A stretch of 5,893 bases of DNA from Coprothermobacter sp. Its GTDB lineage: Bacteria; Coprothermobacterota; Coprothermobacteria; Coprothermobacterales; Coprothermobacteraceae. Made by a program: the position numbers and the translations under genes. The notes under the pieces are model-generated. The model was not told where the DNA came from, made no database searches, and worked only from the letters and a program-made list of their open reading frames with translations. The stretch covers positions 1-5,893 of the forward strand of contig DMVM01000157.1 of NCBI GenBank assembly GCA_003476705.1, written 5' to 3'. Positions 1 to 5,013 of the stretch are shown here, piece after piece (positions within the stretch are counted from its first letter, which is position 1; every line of letters starts with the position of its first letter).

Positions 1-24
1 TATTTCCAATAGGGTTTCAAATAC

Positions 25-552
25 TCACTGAGCAGTTTTATCATCTTTACTTGCACCTCCTAAGTTGTTCAAATGCCGCATCATGTTTTCAGTTATATTG
101 CTGAGCAAGTTTATCAAAACTTGTTTTTTCTCTTCATCCAGTCCTTCCAAGCTCACTTCACAGATTTCAGAGAAGATTTTATCGACACGTTTAGCTGCAT
201 TGACACCCTTTTCTGTGAGCTGGAGGCGCACAAACCGCTGATCTACCGAGTCAACCTTCTTTTCAACGAAACCAGCTTTTTCAAGACTTTTTAACATGTT
301 CGCCACGGTGGGAGGAGCCACATGCAAATAATCAGCCAACTCTCGCTGACTTATTCCTGGCTTACGTGCAATAGCGGATAGCGCTACGGCTTGCCCCGGA
401 TAAAAGCCCTTTTGAGCTGTCATTTTAAAAACAAGCTGACCGTGAACTTTTATCAGTTTGAACAGAGCTCTGAAAACCTCCACAGAAGAGCTGTTTGTGC
501 ATAACAAGTCATTAGTCGACTGTGATGTCAAGTCGTTATCATCTTCAAACAC
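25..552 (-). CDS. MarR-family transcriptional regulator
   Basis: A winged-helix DNA-binding repressor of the MarR/SlyA type, expected to act as a dimer in the cytoplasm and to let go of DNA when it binds a small molecule or is oxidised. Counting from the GTG start (175 residues), the wHTH covers about residues 52-116: ISQRELADYL is the second helix, APPTVANMLKSLEKAG (79-94) the recognition helix, and DQRFVRLQLTEKG (104-116) is the family's wing signature D-x-R-x-x-x-x-x-L-T-x-x-G. Flanking helices (about 23-48 and 122-165) would form the dimer interface. The reading frame stays open upstream to a TTG at 574-576, but the GTG at 550-552 has GGAGGT 6 bases before it, so I chose that. Two cysteines (C18, C131) are present, but there is no clear OhrR-type N-terminal redox Cys. 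It is divergent from an MFS transporter, the usual arrangement for an efflux or uptake repressor. The ligand is unknown. Confidence 0.9.
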   Translation of the reverse strand: MFEDDNDLTSQSTNDLLCTNSSSVEVFRALFKLIKVHGQLVFKMTAQKGFYPGQAVALSAIARKPGISQRELADYLHVAPPTVANMLKSLEKAGFVEKKVDSVDQRFVRLQLTEKGVNAAKRVDKIFSEICEVSLEGLDEEKKQVLINLLSNITENMMRHLNNLGGASKDDKTAQ

Positions 553-558
553 TTTCCA

Positions 559-564
559 ACCTCC
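559..564 (-). promoter_or_regulatory. Ribosome binding site deciding the MarR start
   Basis: The minus strand reads GGAGGT here, followed 6 bases later by GTG (550-552). This is an optimal Shine-Dalgarno spacing. The in-frame TTG at 574-576 lies upstream of this site and has no such sequence of its own, so the 175-residue form is preferred over the 183-residue one. Confidence 0.8.
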
Positions 565-590
565 TATTTGTATCAAATATGTGTTTATTG

Positions 591-619
591 GTTAGCAAGC
601 TAATAATTAGGTCGCTAAC
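591..619. promoter_or_regulatory. 29-bp palindrome, probable MarR/SlyA-type operator
   Basis: Twelve of 14 base pairs are symmetric about position 605. The outer arms are GTTAGC (591-596) and GCTAAC (614-619); the inner arms are CTAAT (600-604) and ATTAG (606-610). It can also be read as two adjacent dyads of form TTAGnnnnCTAA: TTAGCAAGCTAA at 592-603 and TTAGGTCGCTAA at 607-618, 15 bases apart. The first is, from memory, identical to the SlyA consensus operator. It lies 39 bases upstream of the MarR GTG, over or just downstream of the candidate marR promoters, so autorepression is the simplest reading. Control of the divergent transporter from here is less certain, because that gene starts about 148 bases away. 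Confidence 0.75.
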
Positions 620-637
620 GTACGCCAAGAGATTATA
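600..637 (-). promoter_or_regulatory. Candidate marR promoter region
   Basis: Two alternatives are visible on the minus strand. A perfect TATAAT sits at 632-637, but no good -35 lies 16-18 bases upstream of it. Alternatively TTGGCG (623-628) is followed after 17 bases by TATTAG (600-605); each hexamer matches consensus at 4 of 6 positions. In the first case the transcript would begin near 624 and run through the palindrome; in the second the -10 lies inside the palindrome. Either geometry would let a bound repressor block transcription. Which is used cannot be told from sequence. Confidence 0.4.
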
Positions 638-748
638 CATTAGCGTGGTTATGTAAGCATACACATTACTTAAACAGCTCTTAAAACAGTTTTGATTACT
701 TGAGAACATTTAACTTGACTAGGCCCATATGTTTCAGAGATGCGGTAA

Positions 749-757
749 TGATAATAT
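749..757 (+). promoter_or_regulatory. Extended -10-like element just upstream of the transporter
   Basis: TGATAATAT fits the extended -10 form TGn followed by TAATAT (4 of 6 matches); the overlapping GATAAT at 750-755 matches 5 of 6. Initiation 6-10 bases downstream would fall at about 762-767, at or next to the ATG at 767, giving an almost leaderless message. No -35 at a normal distance is convincing: TTGACT at 715-720 is too far away. This is a sequence-based guess. Confidence 0.3.
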
Positions 758-766
758 GTTATTGAC

Positions 767-2014
767 ATGGCTAAGTCGTTCAAAAGGACACGTAGCATTA
801 CTGTTGCTGCCGGATTATCGGCTTACTTCTTTGTGTTCTTCGTACGGACAGCGTTAAGCGTAGTTCAACCTGATTTGCAGTCTAGTTTTGGCTTGAGCGC
901 TTCTCAGTTTTCGCTTCTAGCCTCTTTGTATTTCTACACATATGCACTCATGCAAGTTCCTGCTGGTGTGCTCATAGACTATTGGGGGCCAAGAAAGTCT
1001 ATTTCCTTGGCAATGATTTTAGCTTCCCTCGGATCTTGGATTTTTGCTTCTGCACCCAATTTCTCGGTTTTGCTATGGGGTAGGTTTATTTCAGCCCTTG
1101 GAGTGTCGCCTGTCTACATAGCCGTTCTAAAACTAAACAGTTCATGGTTTCTACCTGTGGAATTCGTGGCACTCACAGGCATTACTACTTTCATAGGCAA
1201 CTTGGGAGCCCTGGTGTCTTCAGCTCCGCTGGCAGTACTTGTTTCAAAGGTAGGTTGGAGGAACTCCTTCTGTGCTGTGGGTGTGATAACGGCCATCATA
1301 GGCGTGGCAGCTCTTTTTCTTATTAAAGATAGACCTTCATTAGGCGGTTTTCAAAACTTGAAAGAAGAGACACAGCTTACTTGGAAAGAGACCTTGGAAG
1401 GCCTAAAAAAGATTCTAAGAAACCGTCAAATTTGGTTTCCAACACTCATTTACTTCTTTTCATTGGCGCCCATAATGACATTACAGGCAGCTTGGGGAGT
1501 ACCCATGGTCCAGAACTTGGCACATGCAAGCAAGATCAGCGCAAGCTATTCTGTAATGCTAATAGCGATTGGGTTCATGACCGCAGCTCTGCTCTCGGGC
1601 TTGTTGACAGCTAAAATGGGTGAATTCAAGTTTGCGAAAATCTTTTTAGGAATGAATATGGCATTAATGTTTTCACTACTCACAGCTAGCGTGTGGCCCT
1701 TTTGGTGCTATCCCCTGTGGTTCTTCTTATCAGGATTCACTTCTGCCGGTTACATGCCCGTGTGGAACTGGGGTAAAGAAATAGCCGGCGCCAAGTTCTC
1801 CGGTATAGGTATGGCCTTAGTAAATGGAGGTGGCTTCTTAGGGGCAGCTTTTGGCCAGCTCTTCTATGGTGTCGTCCTTGACCTACTGGCGTGGAAACAA
1901 CAACCCGTATTAGCTTTCAATATGAGCAATTTGTTACTAGCATTTTCATCGGTTCTTGCTTTTATTTCGCTTGTCATGTTTGAAAGTGCTCAACGTTCGA
2001 AAAGGAGGCTATAG
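767..2014 (+). CDS. MFS transporter, substrate unknown
   Basis: A 415-residue integral inner-membrane protein of the major facilitator superfamily, at the usual length for the 12-helix fold. Hydrophobic segments run through the sequence. The loop GVLIDYWGPRK (about 67-77) is MFS motif A between helices 2 and 3, and WGRFISALGVSP (104-115) corresponds to the helix 4 motif with its conserved Arg. A polar central loop (about 187-220, rich in K and E) separates the two six-helix halves. The C-terminus is basic (QRSKRRL), consistent with a cytoplasmic end. The ATG at 767 is the first usable start, because an in-frame TAA lies at 752-754; it has no Shine-Dalgarno sequence. The gene heads the plus-strand series and is divergent from a MarR regulator, which suggests export or uptake of the compound that regulator senses. 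The sequence does not reveal the substrate, and I would not call it a drug pump on this evidence. Confidence 0.9.
   Translation: MAKSFKRTRSITVAAGLSAYFFVFFVRTALSVVQPDLQSSFGLSASQFSLLASLYFYTYALMQVPAGVLIDYWGPRKSISLAMILASLGSWIFASAPNFSVLLWGRFISALGVSPVYIAVLKLNSSWFLPVEFVALTGITTFIGNLGALVSSAPLAVLVSKVGWRNSFCAVGVITAIIGVAALFLIKDRPSLGGFQNLKEETQLTWKETLEGLKKILRNRQIWFPTLIYFFSLAPIMTLQAAWGVPMVQNLAHASKISASYSVMLIAIGFMTAALLSGLLTAKMGEFKFAKIFLGMNMALMFSLLTASVWPFWCYPLWFFLSGFTSAGYMPVWNWGKEIAGAKFSGIGMALVNGGGFLGAAFGQLFYGVVLDLLAWKQQPVLAFNMSNLLLAFSSVLAFISLVMFESAQRSKRRL
2001..2008 (+). promoter_or_regulatory. Distant Shine-Dalgarno of the prenyltransferase gene
   Basis: AAAGGAGG is a near-perfect Shine-Dalgarno sequence inside the last codons of the transporter gene. 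It stands 15 bases before the ATG at 2024, longer than the usual 5-9. No other start codon that gives a conserved N-terminus lies closer, so either this long spacing is used or translation is coupled to the transporter's stop at 2012-2014. Confidence 0.5.
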
Positions 2015-2021
2015 AATAGAA
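2010..2021 (+). repeat. Junction repeat copy 1 (TATAGAATAGAA)
   Basis: This 12-base string occurs again exactly at 5000-5011. In both copies its TAG is the stop codon of the upstream gene, and the next ATG begins 9 bases after that stop. It contains TAGAAT (5 of 6 matches to a -10 box) ending 6 bases before the ATG. It could be a promoter-like element, a translation-initiation element or coincidence in an A-rich spacer. Confidence 0.5.
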
Positions 2022-2023
2022 TC

Positions 2024-2707
2024 ATGGCTGATCCAAATCATATCGGATTCATAGTAGATGGAAACAGACGCTGGGCAAAAGAACATGGATTGCCCACGTT
2101 TCAAGGTCATGAGGTTGGTTTCAATAAGGTGCTCCTTGTAACTGACTGTTTGTTAAATACTGACGTCAAGCAAGTCACTTACTACCTTTTCAGCACAGAA
2201 AACTGGAAACGAACACAGGAAGAAGTTAGTTATTTGATGAACTTAGGAGTTAGAATGGTAGAAACCATTCTGGAACCATGGGCCAAGAAAAACATAAGAG
2301 TACGCCACATCGGCGAAAAGGATGGGCTCCCGCTGAGTGTTCAAAAAGCTCTTCAAAGAATGGAAGAAAGAACCAAAAGTAACACGGGCCTATTAGTGAA
2401 TTTTGCCATAAACTATGGCGGTAAGCTAGAAATAGTTCACGCGGTAAACGCCTTATTGCAGCAAAAGGAAGGTTTACGTCAGATCAGTGAAAAGGACATT
2501 GATGAACATTTGTATAACCCTGATTCCAACCCAGTGGATGTGATTGTGCGTACCAGCGGTGAACAAAGAATATCTAACTTCCTTCTTTGGCAATCAGCCT
2601 ATGCCGAACTAGTATTCCTAAGTAAATACTGGCCTGACATGGAAGAGAGCGATGTGTATTATGTGCTCGAAGAGTTCAAGAGGAGGCAAAGAAGGTTCGG
2701 CGCATGA
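2024..2707 (+). CDS. uppS: cis-prenyltransferase, UppS family (product chain length uncertain)
   Basis: Adds isopentenyl diphosphate units in cis configuration to an allylic diphosphate; the standard member makes undecaprenyl diphosphate, the lipid carrier for cell-wall synthesis, at the membrane face. At 227 residues it is a little shorter than usual (about 240-255). Conserved motifs appear in order: HIGFIVDGNRRWAK with catalytic Asp12; GHEVG (28-32); FSTENW (56-61); NYGGKLEIV (130-138); RTSGEQR (176-182); SNFLLWQSAYAEL (184-196) with Glu195 as the Mg2+ ligand; and the RRQRRFG tail. Two positions are unusual: Arg15 replaces the Gly of bacterial DGNGRW, and Leu55 stands where E. coli has Ala69. 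Both recall Rv1086 of M. tuberculosis, which makes a C15 product, so a short-chain product is possible. The gene is 9 bases after the transporter and overlaps parA by 4 bases; the common neighbours cdsA, dxr and frr are absent. The family call is firm, the product is not. Confidence 0.9.
   Translation: MADPNHIGFIVDGNRRWAKEHGLPTFQGHEVGFNKVLLVTDCLLNTDVKQVTYYLFSTENWKRTQEEVSYLMNLGVRMVETILEPWAKKNIRVRHIGEKDGLPLSVQKALQRMEERTKSNTGLLVNFAINYGGKLEIVHAVNALLQQKEGLRQISEKDIDEHLYNPDSNPVDVIVRTSGEQRISNFLLWQSAYAELVFLSKYWPDMEESDVYYVLEEFKRRQRRFGA
2691..2695 (+). promoter_or_regulatory. Ribosome binding site of parA
   Basis: GAAGG lies 8 bases before the ATG at 2704 and 11 before the second ATG at 2707. It sits within the coding end of the prenyltransferase gene, so it favours the first ATG, though initiation at either would change the protein by only one Met. 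Confidence 0.5.
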
Positions 2708-3471
2708 TGATCATATCCGTCGCTAACCAAAAAGGTGGAGTGGGCAAAACTACCACCGCATTGAACTTGGCTTTTGTCTATTCTCAAAACAGAAAAGTCT
2801 TGCTGGTGGACATGGACGCACAGGGTAATGCTACCACGGGCTTAGGCGTAACAAAAAACGAGCTCAAAACAACAACCTATGACGTTCTCATAAACGACGC
2901 ATCTCCCAAAGAAGCTGCTATTATGGTTAGAAAGAACCTCTACTTGCTTCCGGCAAACTTGGATCTAGCAGGTGCTGAGGTAGAGCTAGTAAACGTTTTG
3001 AGTAGAGAAACTAGGTTAAAAGGCGCACTGGAACCTTTAAAAGAAGACTTCGACATGATAATAATTGACACACCACCTTCTCTGGGGCTGTTAACGGTGA
3101 ACGCATTGGTTTCTTCTGACTGGGTATTGGTACCTATTCAGTGTGAGTTTTTCGCTTTAGAAGGTGTGGGCCAGCTACTGAAGACGGTTAACCTTGTCAA
3201 AAAGTACTTGAATGCAAACTTGGATGTTTTGGGATTCTTGCTAACCATGTATGACAGGAGAACTAGACTGAGTCAAGAAGTTGAAGCTGAACTAAGAGCC
3301 TATTTTAGGGATAAAGTTTTCAAAACAGTTATACCGAGAAGTACTCGAGTGGCGGAAGCTCCAAGTTACGGCCAAAGCATTCTGGAATACGATAAGCGTT
3401 CTCCGGCAGCAAAGGCATATAATGACTTAGTGGAGGAGATACAGGAGCGTGTCCAAAAACAAACTTGGTAA
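2704..3471 (+). CDS. parA: Chromosome-partition ATPase ParA (Soj)
   Basis: A 255-residue P-loop ATPase of the ParA/MinD group. ATP-bound dimers coat the nucleoid, and ParB-DNA complexes move along them as ATP is hydrolysed, separating replicated origins. Visible motifs are the deviant Walker A KGGVGKTT (10-17) with both signature lysines (K10, K15), Walker A' LLVDMDAQGN (33-42) and Walker B IIIDTPPSLG (119-128). The segment TMYDRRTRLSQEV (181-193), followed by VIPRSTRVAEAPSYG, is typical of chromosomal Soj. There is no N-terminal HTH extension, which separates it from P1/F plasmid-type ParA. The ATGA overlap with the gene before and the 23-base overlap with parB indicate coupled translation. 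The usual upstream partners near oriC, rsmG and mnmG, are replaced here by a prenyltransferase gene. The identification is secure. Confidence 0.97.
   Translation: MMIISVANQKGGVGKTTTALNLAFVYSQNRKVLLVDMDAQGNATTGLGVTKNELKTTTYDVLINDASPKEAAIMVRKNLYLLPANLDLAGAEVELVNVLSRETRLKGALEPLKEDFDMIIIDTPPSLGLLTVNALVSSDWVLVPIQCEFFALEGVGQLLKTVNLVKKYLNANLDVLGFLLTMYDRRTRLSQEVEAELRAYFRDKVFKTVIPRSTRVAEAPSYGQSILEYDKRSPAAKAYNDLVEEIQERVQKQTW
3434..3438 (+). promoter_or_regulatory. Probable ribosome binding site of parB
   Basis: AGGAG, within GGAGGAG at 3432-3438, ends 10 bases before the GTG at 3449. A second AGGAG at 3443-3447 is only one base away from the start and too close to serve. Both lie inside the end of parA. 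Together with the conserved N-terminus that follows, this supports the GTG start. Confidence 0.5.
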
Positions 3472-4288
3472 GGGGCTAAATGCACTTCTTGGGGAGAATT
3501 TGCTGGGTGAAGAAATACTCCAGTTGGATCCGAGTTTAATTACGACATCTCCATTCCAGCCCCGATCTTCGGTTGACGATGATGATATTGACGATTTAGC
3601 AGAATCTTTGAAGAAAACTGGTGTTTTACAACCCATTTTGGTACGAGGTTCCGGGGACAAATACGAACTCATAGCAGGAGAAAGGCGCTGGAGGGCAGCC
3701 ATAAAAGCCGGATTGGAAAAAGTCCCGGTTATAGTAAAGAACGTTACCGATGAGCAAGCCATGATTATGGCCTTAGTTGAAAACCTTCAAAGAAAGGATC
3801 TTAATCCCATTGAAGTGGCGCGAGCCTGCAAGCAGATTATTGACAACACTGACATGACCCAAGAAGAACTGGCCGAGGTACTGGGCATGAGCAGACCAAA
3901 TTTTACAAACCTACTAAGGCTCTTGGATCTACCACAGCAGGTGCAAACTTTCTTACAAAAAGGCGACATCACGGTAGGGCATGCTAAAGTTTTACTTAGT
4001 TTGAAAGACGAAGATGAAATTCTTAAGCTAGCAAAAGTTGTAGCTCAAAGGAATCTATCGGTCCGAGAGTTGGAGCAACTTTGCAAAATCTCTAAGGAAG
4101 ACAACACATCCAAGAATAGTATGGACCCCCATGTAAAGAAGCTTAAGCAGGTTTTTGCCGAAATAAAGACCATACCAGTTAAGGTGACCAAGAATAAAAA
4201 TGGCTATTCTGTAACCATTAGCTTTTCGAATCCCGAAAAAGCTGTCCAGCTAGCTGAATATTTGAAACAATGGGAAACTTTACAGTAG
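3449..4288 (+). CDS. parB: Chromosome-partition protein ParB (Spo0J), CTP-dependent DNA clamp
   Basis: A 279-residue ParB that loads at parS sites, spreads as a CTP-gated sliding clamp and stimulates ParA. The N-terminal KLGKGLNALLG (5-15) is the usual ParA-stimulating peptide, which argues for ParB/Spo0J rather than Noc. SPFQPR (34-39) is Box I; LIAGERRWRAA (74-84) is Box II with the GERRxR motif of the CTP-binding pocket; ENLQRKDLNPIEVA (111-124) follows. The HTH for parS binding is at about 137-157 (TQEELAEVLGMSRPNFTNLL), then GHAKVLLSL (177-185). A linker and C-terminal dimerisation domain occupy about 215-279. The GTG start is chosen because it gives the conserved N-terminus. It overlaps parA by 23 bases and the next gene by 19. 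No full parS was found in the window. Confidence 0.97.
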   Translation: MSKNKLGKGLNALLGENLLGEEILQLDPSLITTSPFQPRSSVDDDDIDDLAESLKKTGVLQPILVRGSGDKYELIAGERRWRAAIKAGLEKVPVIVKNVTDEQAMIMALVENLQRKDLNPIEVARACKQIIDNTDMTQEELAEVLGMSRPNFTNLLRLLDLPQQVQTFLQKGDITVGHAKVLLSLKDEDEILKLAKVVAQRNLSVRELEQLCKISKEDNTSKNSMDPHVKKLKQVFAEIKTIPVKVTKNKNGYSVTISFSNPEKAVQLAEYLKQWETLQ

Positions 4289-5004
4289 TATTGGTCGACA
4301 TTGGCAACACCAGAACAAAACTAGCCCTCAGCGATGGTGAGAGCCTATCAAGCGTGGTGGAGCTTCCCACAGGCGAATTTGACTCACATTTACTTAGTAA
4401 GCCCATGGACGCATGGGTGCTTAGTTCTGTGGTACCTCCTGTGGGAACAGTGTGGACAGAATTACTTTCAAAAAAAGCCCCAGGACTGACCCTAAAAAAA
4501 GTTGATAATTTTGATATTACCTTCGACGTAAGAAAGAAAGCAGAAGTTGGTGAAGATCGGCTAGCAGACATTGAAGGCGCTTTCTACTTAGGATTAAAGC
4601 CTCCTTTTATTACTATCGACTTTGGTACTGCCAGCGTTATAAACTTGGTCACGCCACAACATGAGTTTGTCGGGGGTGTAATTGGACCAGGCGTCATGTC
4701 ATCATATGAATGCCTAACTTCTAAAGCGGCTTTGTTAAAAGAGGTGCCTCTGGATGTGCCGGAAGACCTTATCGGCCGTGACACAAAGACAAATCTGGAA
4801 TCCGGGTTTATTCTTGGTTTCGCCTTCTGGGCAGAAGGTTTTTATGCCAGGCTTAAAAAGCAATACCCTGATTTATCAGCGGTGCTAACAGGTGGCGCAG
4901 CTAAAATCATTCACCAAGTGATTGATTTCCCTGCACAGTACGAACCGCATTTGAGCCTATTGGGATTACTCCGTGTCCTTGAACTGAACAAACACTTGTT
5001 ATAG
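4270..5004 (+). CDS. coaX: Type III pantothenate kinase
   Basis: Phosphorylates pantothenate with ATP, the first step of coenzyme A synthesis, in the cytosol. The 244-residue length is close to the family's usual 250-260. It has the ASKHA-fold motifs: VDIGNTRTKLAL (9-20) with Asp10 in the phosphate-binding loop, LSSVVP (51-56), GEDRLAD (94-100) in which Asp96 matches the catalytic Asp of characterised CoaX proteins, IDFGTASV (116-123), GGVIGPG (135-141), IGRDT (168-172) and LTGGAA (206-211). These distinguish it from CoaA (P-loop) and from eukaryote-like type II enzymes. Family knowledge says CoaX is insensitive to CoA feedback and needs a monovalent cation. The ATG overlaps the end of parB by 19 bases and has no clear Shine-Dalgarno sequence, so translation is probably coupled to parB; a TTG at 4291 is a less likely alternative start. 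Confidence 0.95.
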   Translation: MGNFTVVLVDIGNTRTKLALSDGESLSSVVELPTGEFDSHLLSKPMDAWVLSSVVPPVGTVWTELLSKKAPGLTLKKVDNFDITFDVRKKAEVGEDRLADIEGAFYLGLKPPFITIDFGTASVINLVTPQHEFVGGVIGPGVMSSYECLTSKAALLKEVPLDVPEDLIGRDTKTNLESGFILGFAFWAEGFYARLKKQYPDLSAVLTGGAAKIIHQVIDFPAQYEPHLSLLGLLRVLELNKHLL

Positions 5005-5007
5005 AAT
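4979..5007 (+). promoter_or_regulatory. Possible internal promoter before the GlgD-like gene
   Basis: TTGAAC (4979-4984, 4 of 6 matches to TTGACA) is followed after exactly 17 bases by TAGAAT (5002-5007, 5 of 6 matches to TATAAT). Initiation would fall close to the ATG at 5014, giving a leaderless message, in keeping with the missing Shine-Dalgarno sequence. The site overlaps the end of coaX. This is pattern matching only. Confidence 0.3.
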
Positions 5008-5011
5008 AGAA
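5000..5011 (+). repeat. Junction repeat copy 2 (TATAGAATAGAA)
   Basis: Exact copy of the 12 bases at 2010-2021, in the same register: its TAG (5002-5004) is the stop of coaX, and the next ATG starts 9 bases after that stop. The next two bases differ (AT here, TC in the first copy). Confidence 0.5.
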
Positions 5012-5013
5012 AT

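Noticed and set aside
1..24. Possible further minus-strand gene after the MarR stop
   Set aside because: Only 24 bases remain; the GTG overlapping the MarR stop meets an in-frame TGA three codons on, and no other start with a ribosome binding site is visible.
73..294. Plus-strand open frame of 73 codons opposite the MarR gene
   Set aside because: It is antisense to a clear MarR domain, has no ribosome binding site and its translation resembles no family.
683..693. AAAACAGTTTT, an 11-bp perfect palindrome in the divergent region
   Set aside because: It is A/T-rich with short arms, does not match the TTAGnnnnCTAA sites, and lacks a GC stem or U-tract for a terminator. Chance occurrence is likely.
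715..720. TTGACT as a -35 box for the transporter
   Set aside because: At 16-18 bases downstream there is only AGATGC-like sequence with no -10 resemblance, and the better -10 candidates at 750-757 are about 30 bases away.
730..736. TGTTTCA, a half of the parS consensus TGTTTCACGTGAAACA
   Set aside because: The other half (GAGATGCGG) does not match. No CACGTG core occurs anywhere I could find in the window, and other GTTTC/GAAAC halves are isolated. A genome-wide parS scan would be decisive.
3427..3762. Minus-strand open frame of 111 codons opposite parA/parB
   Set aside because: It lies wholly opposite conserved ParA and ParB coding sequence; the serine-rich translation is typical of an antisense shadow.
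4218..4571. Minus-strand open frame of 117 codons opposite parB/coaX
   Set aside because: It is antisense to conserved CoaX motifs, with no recognisable domain or ribosome binding site.
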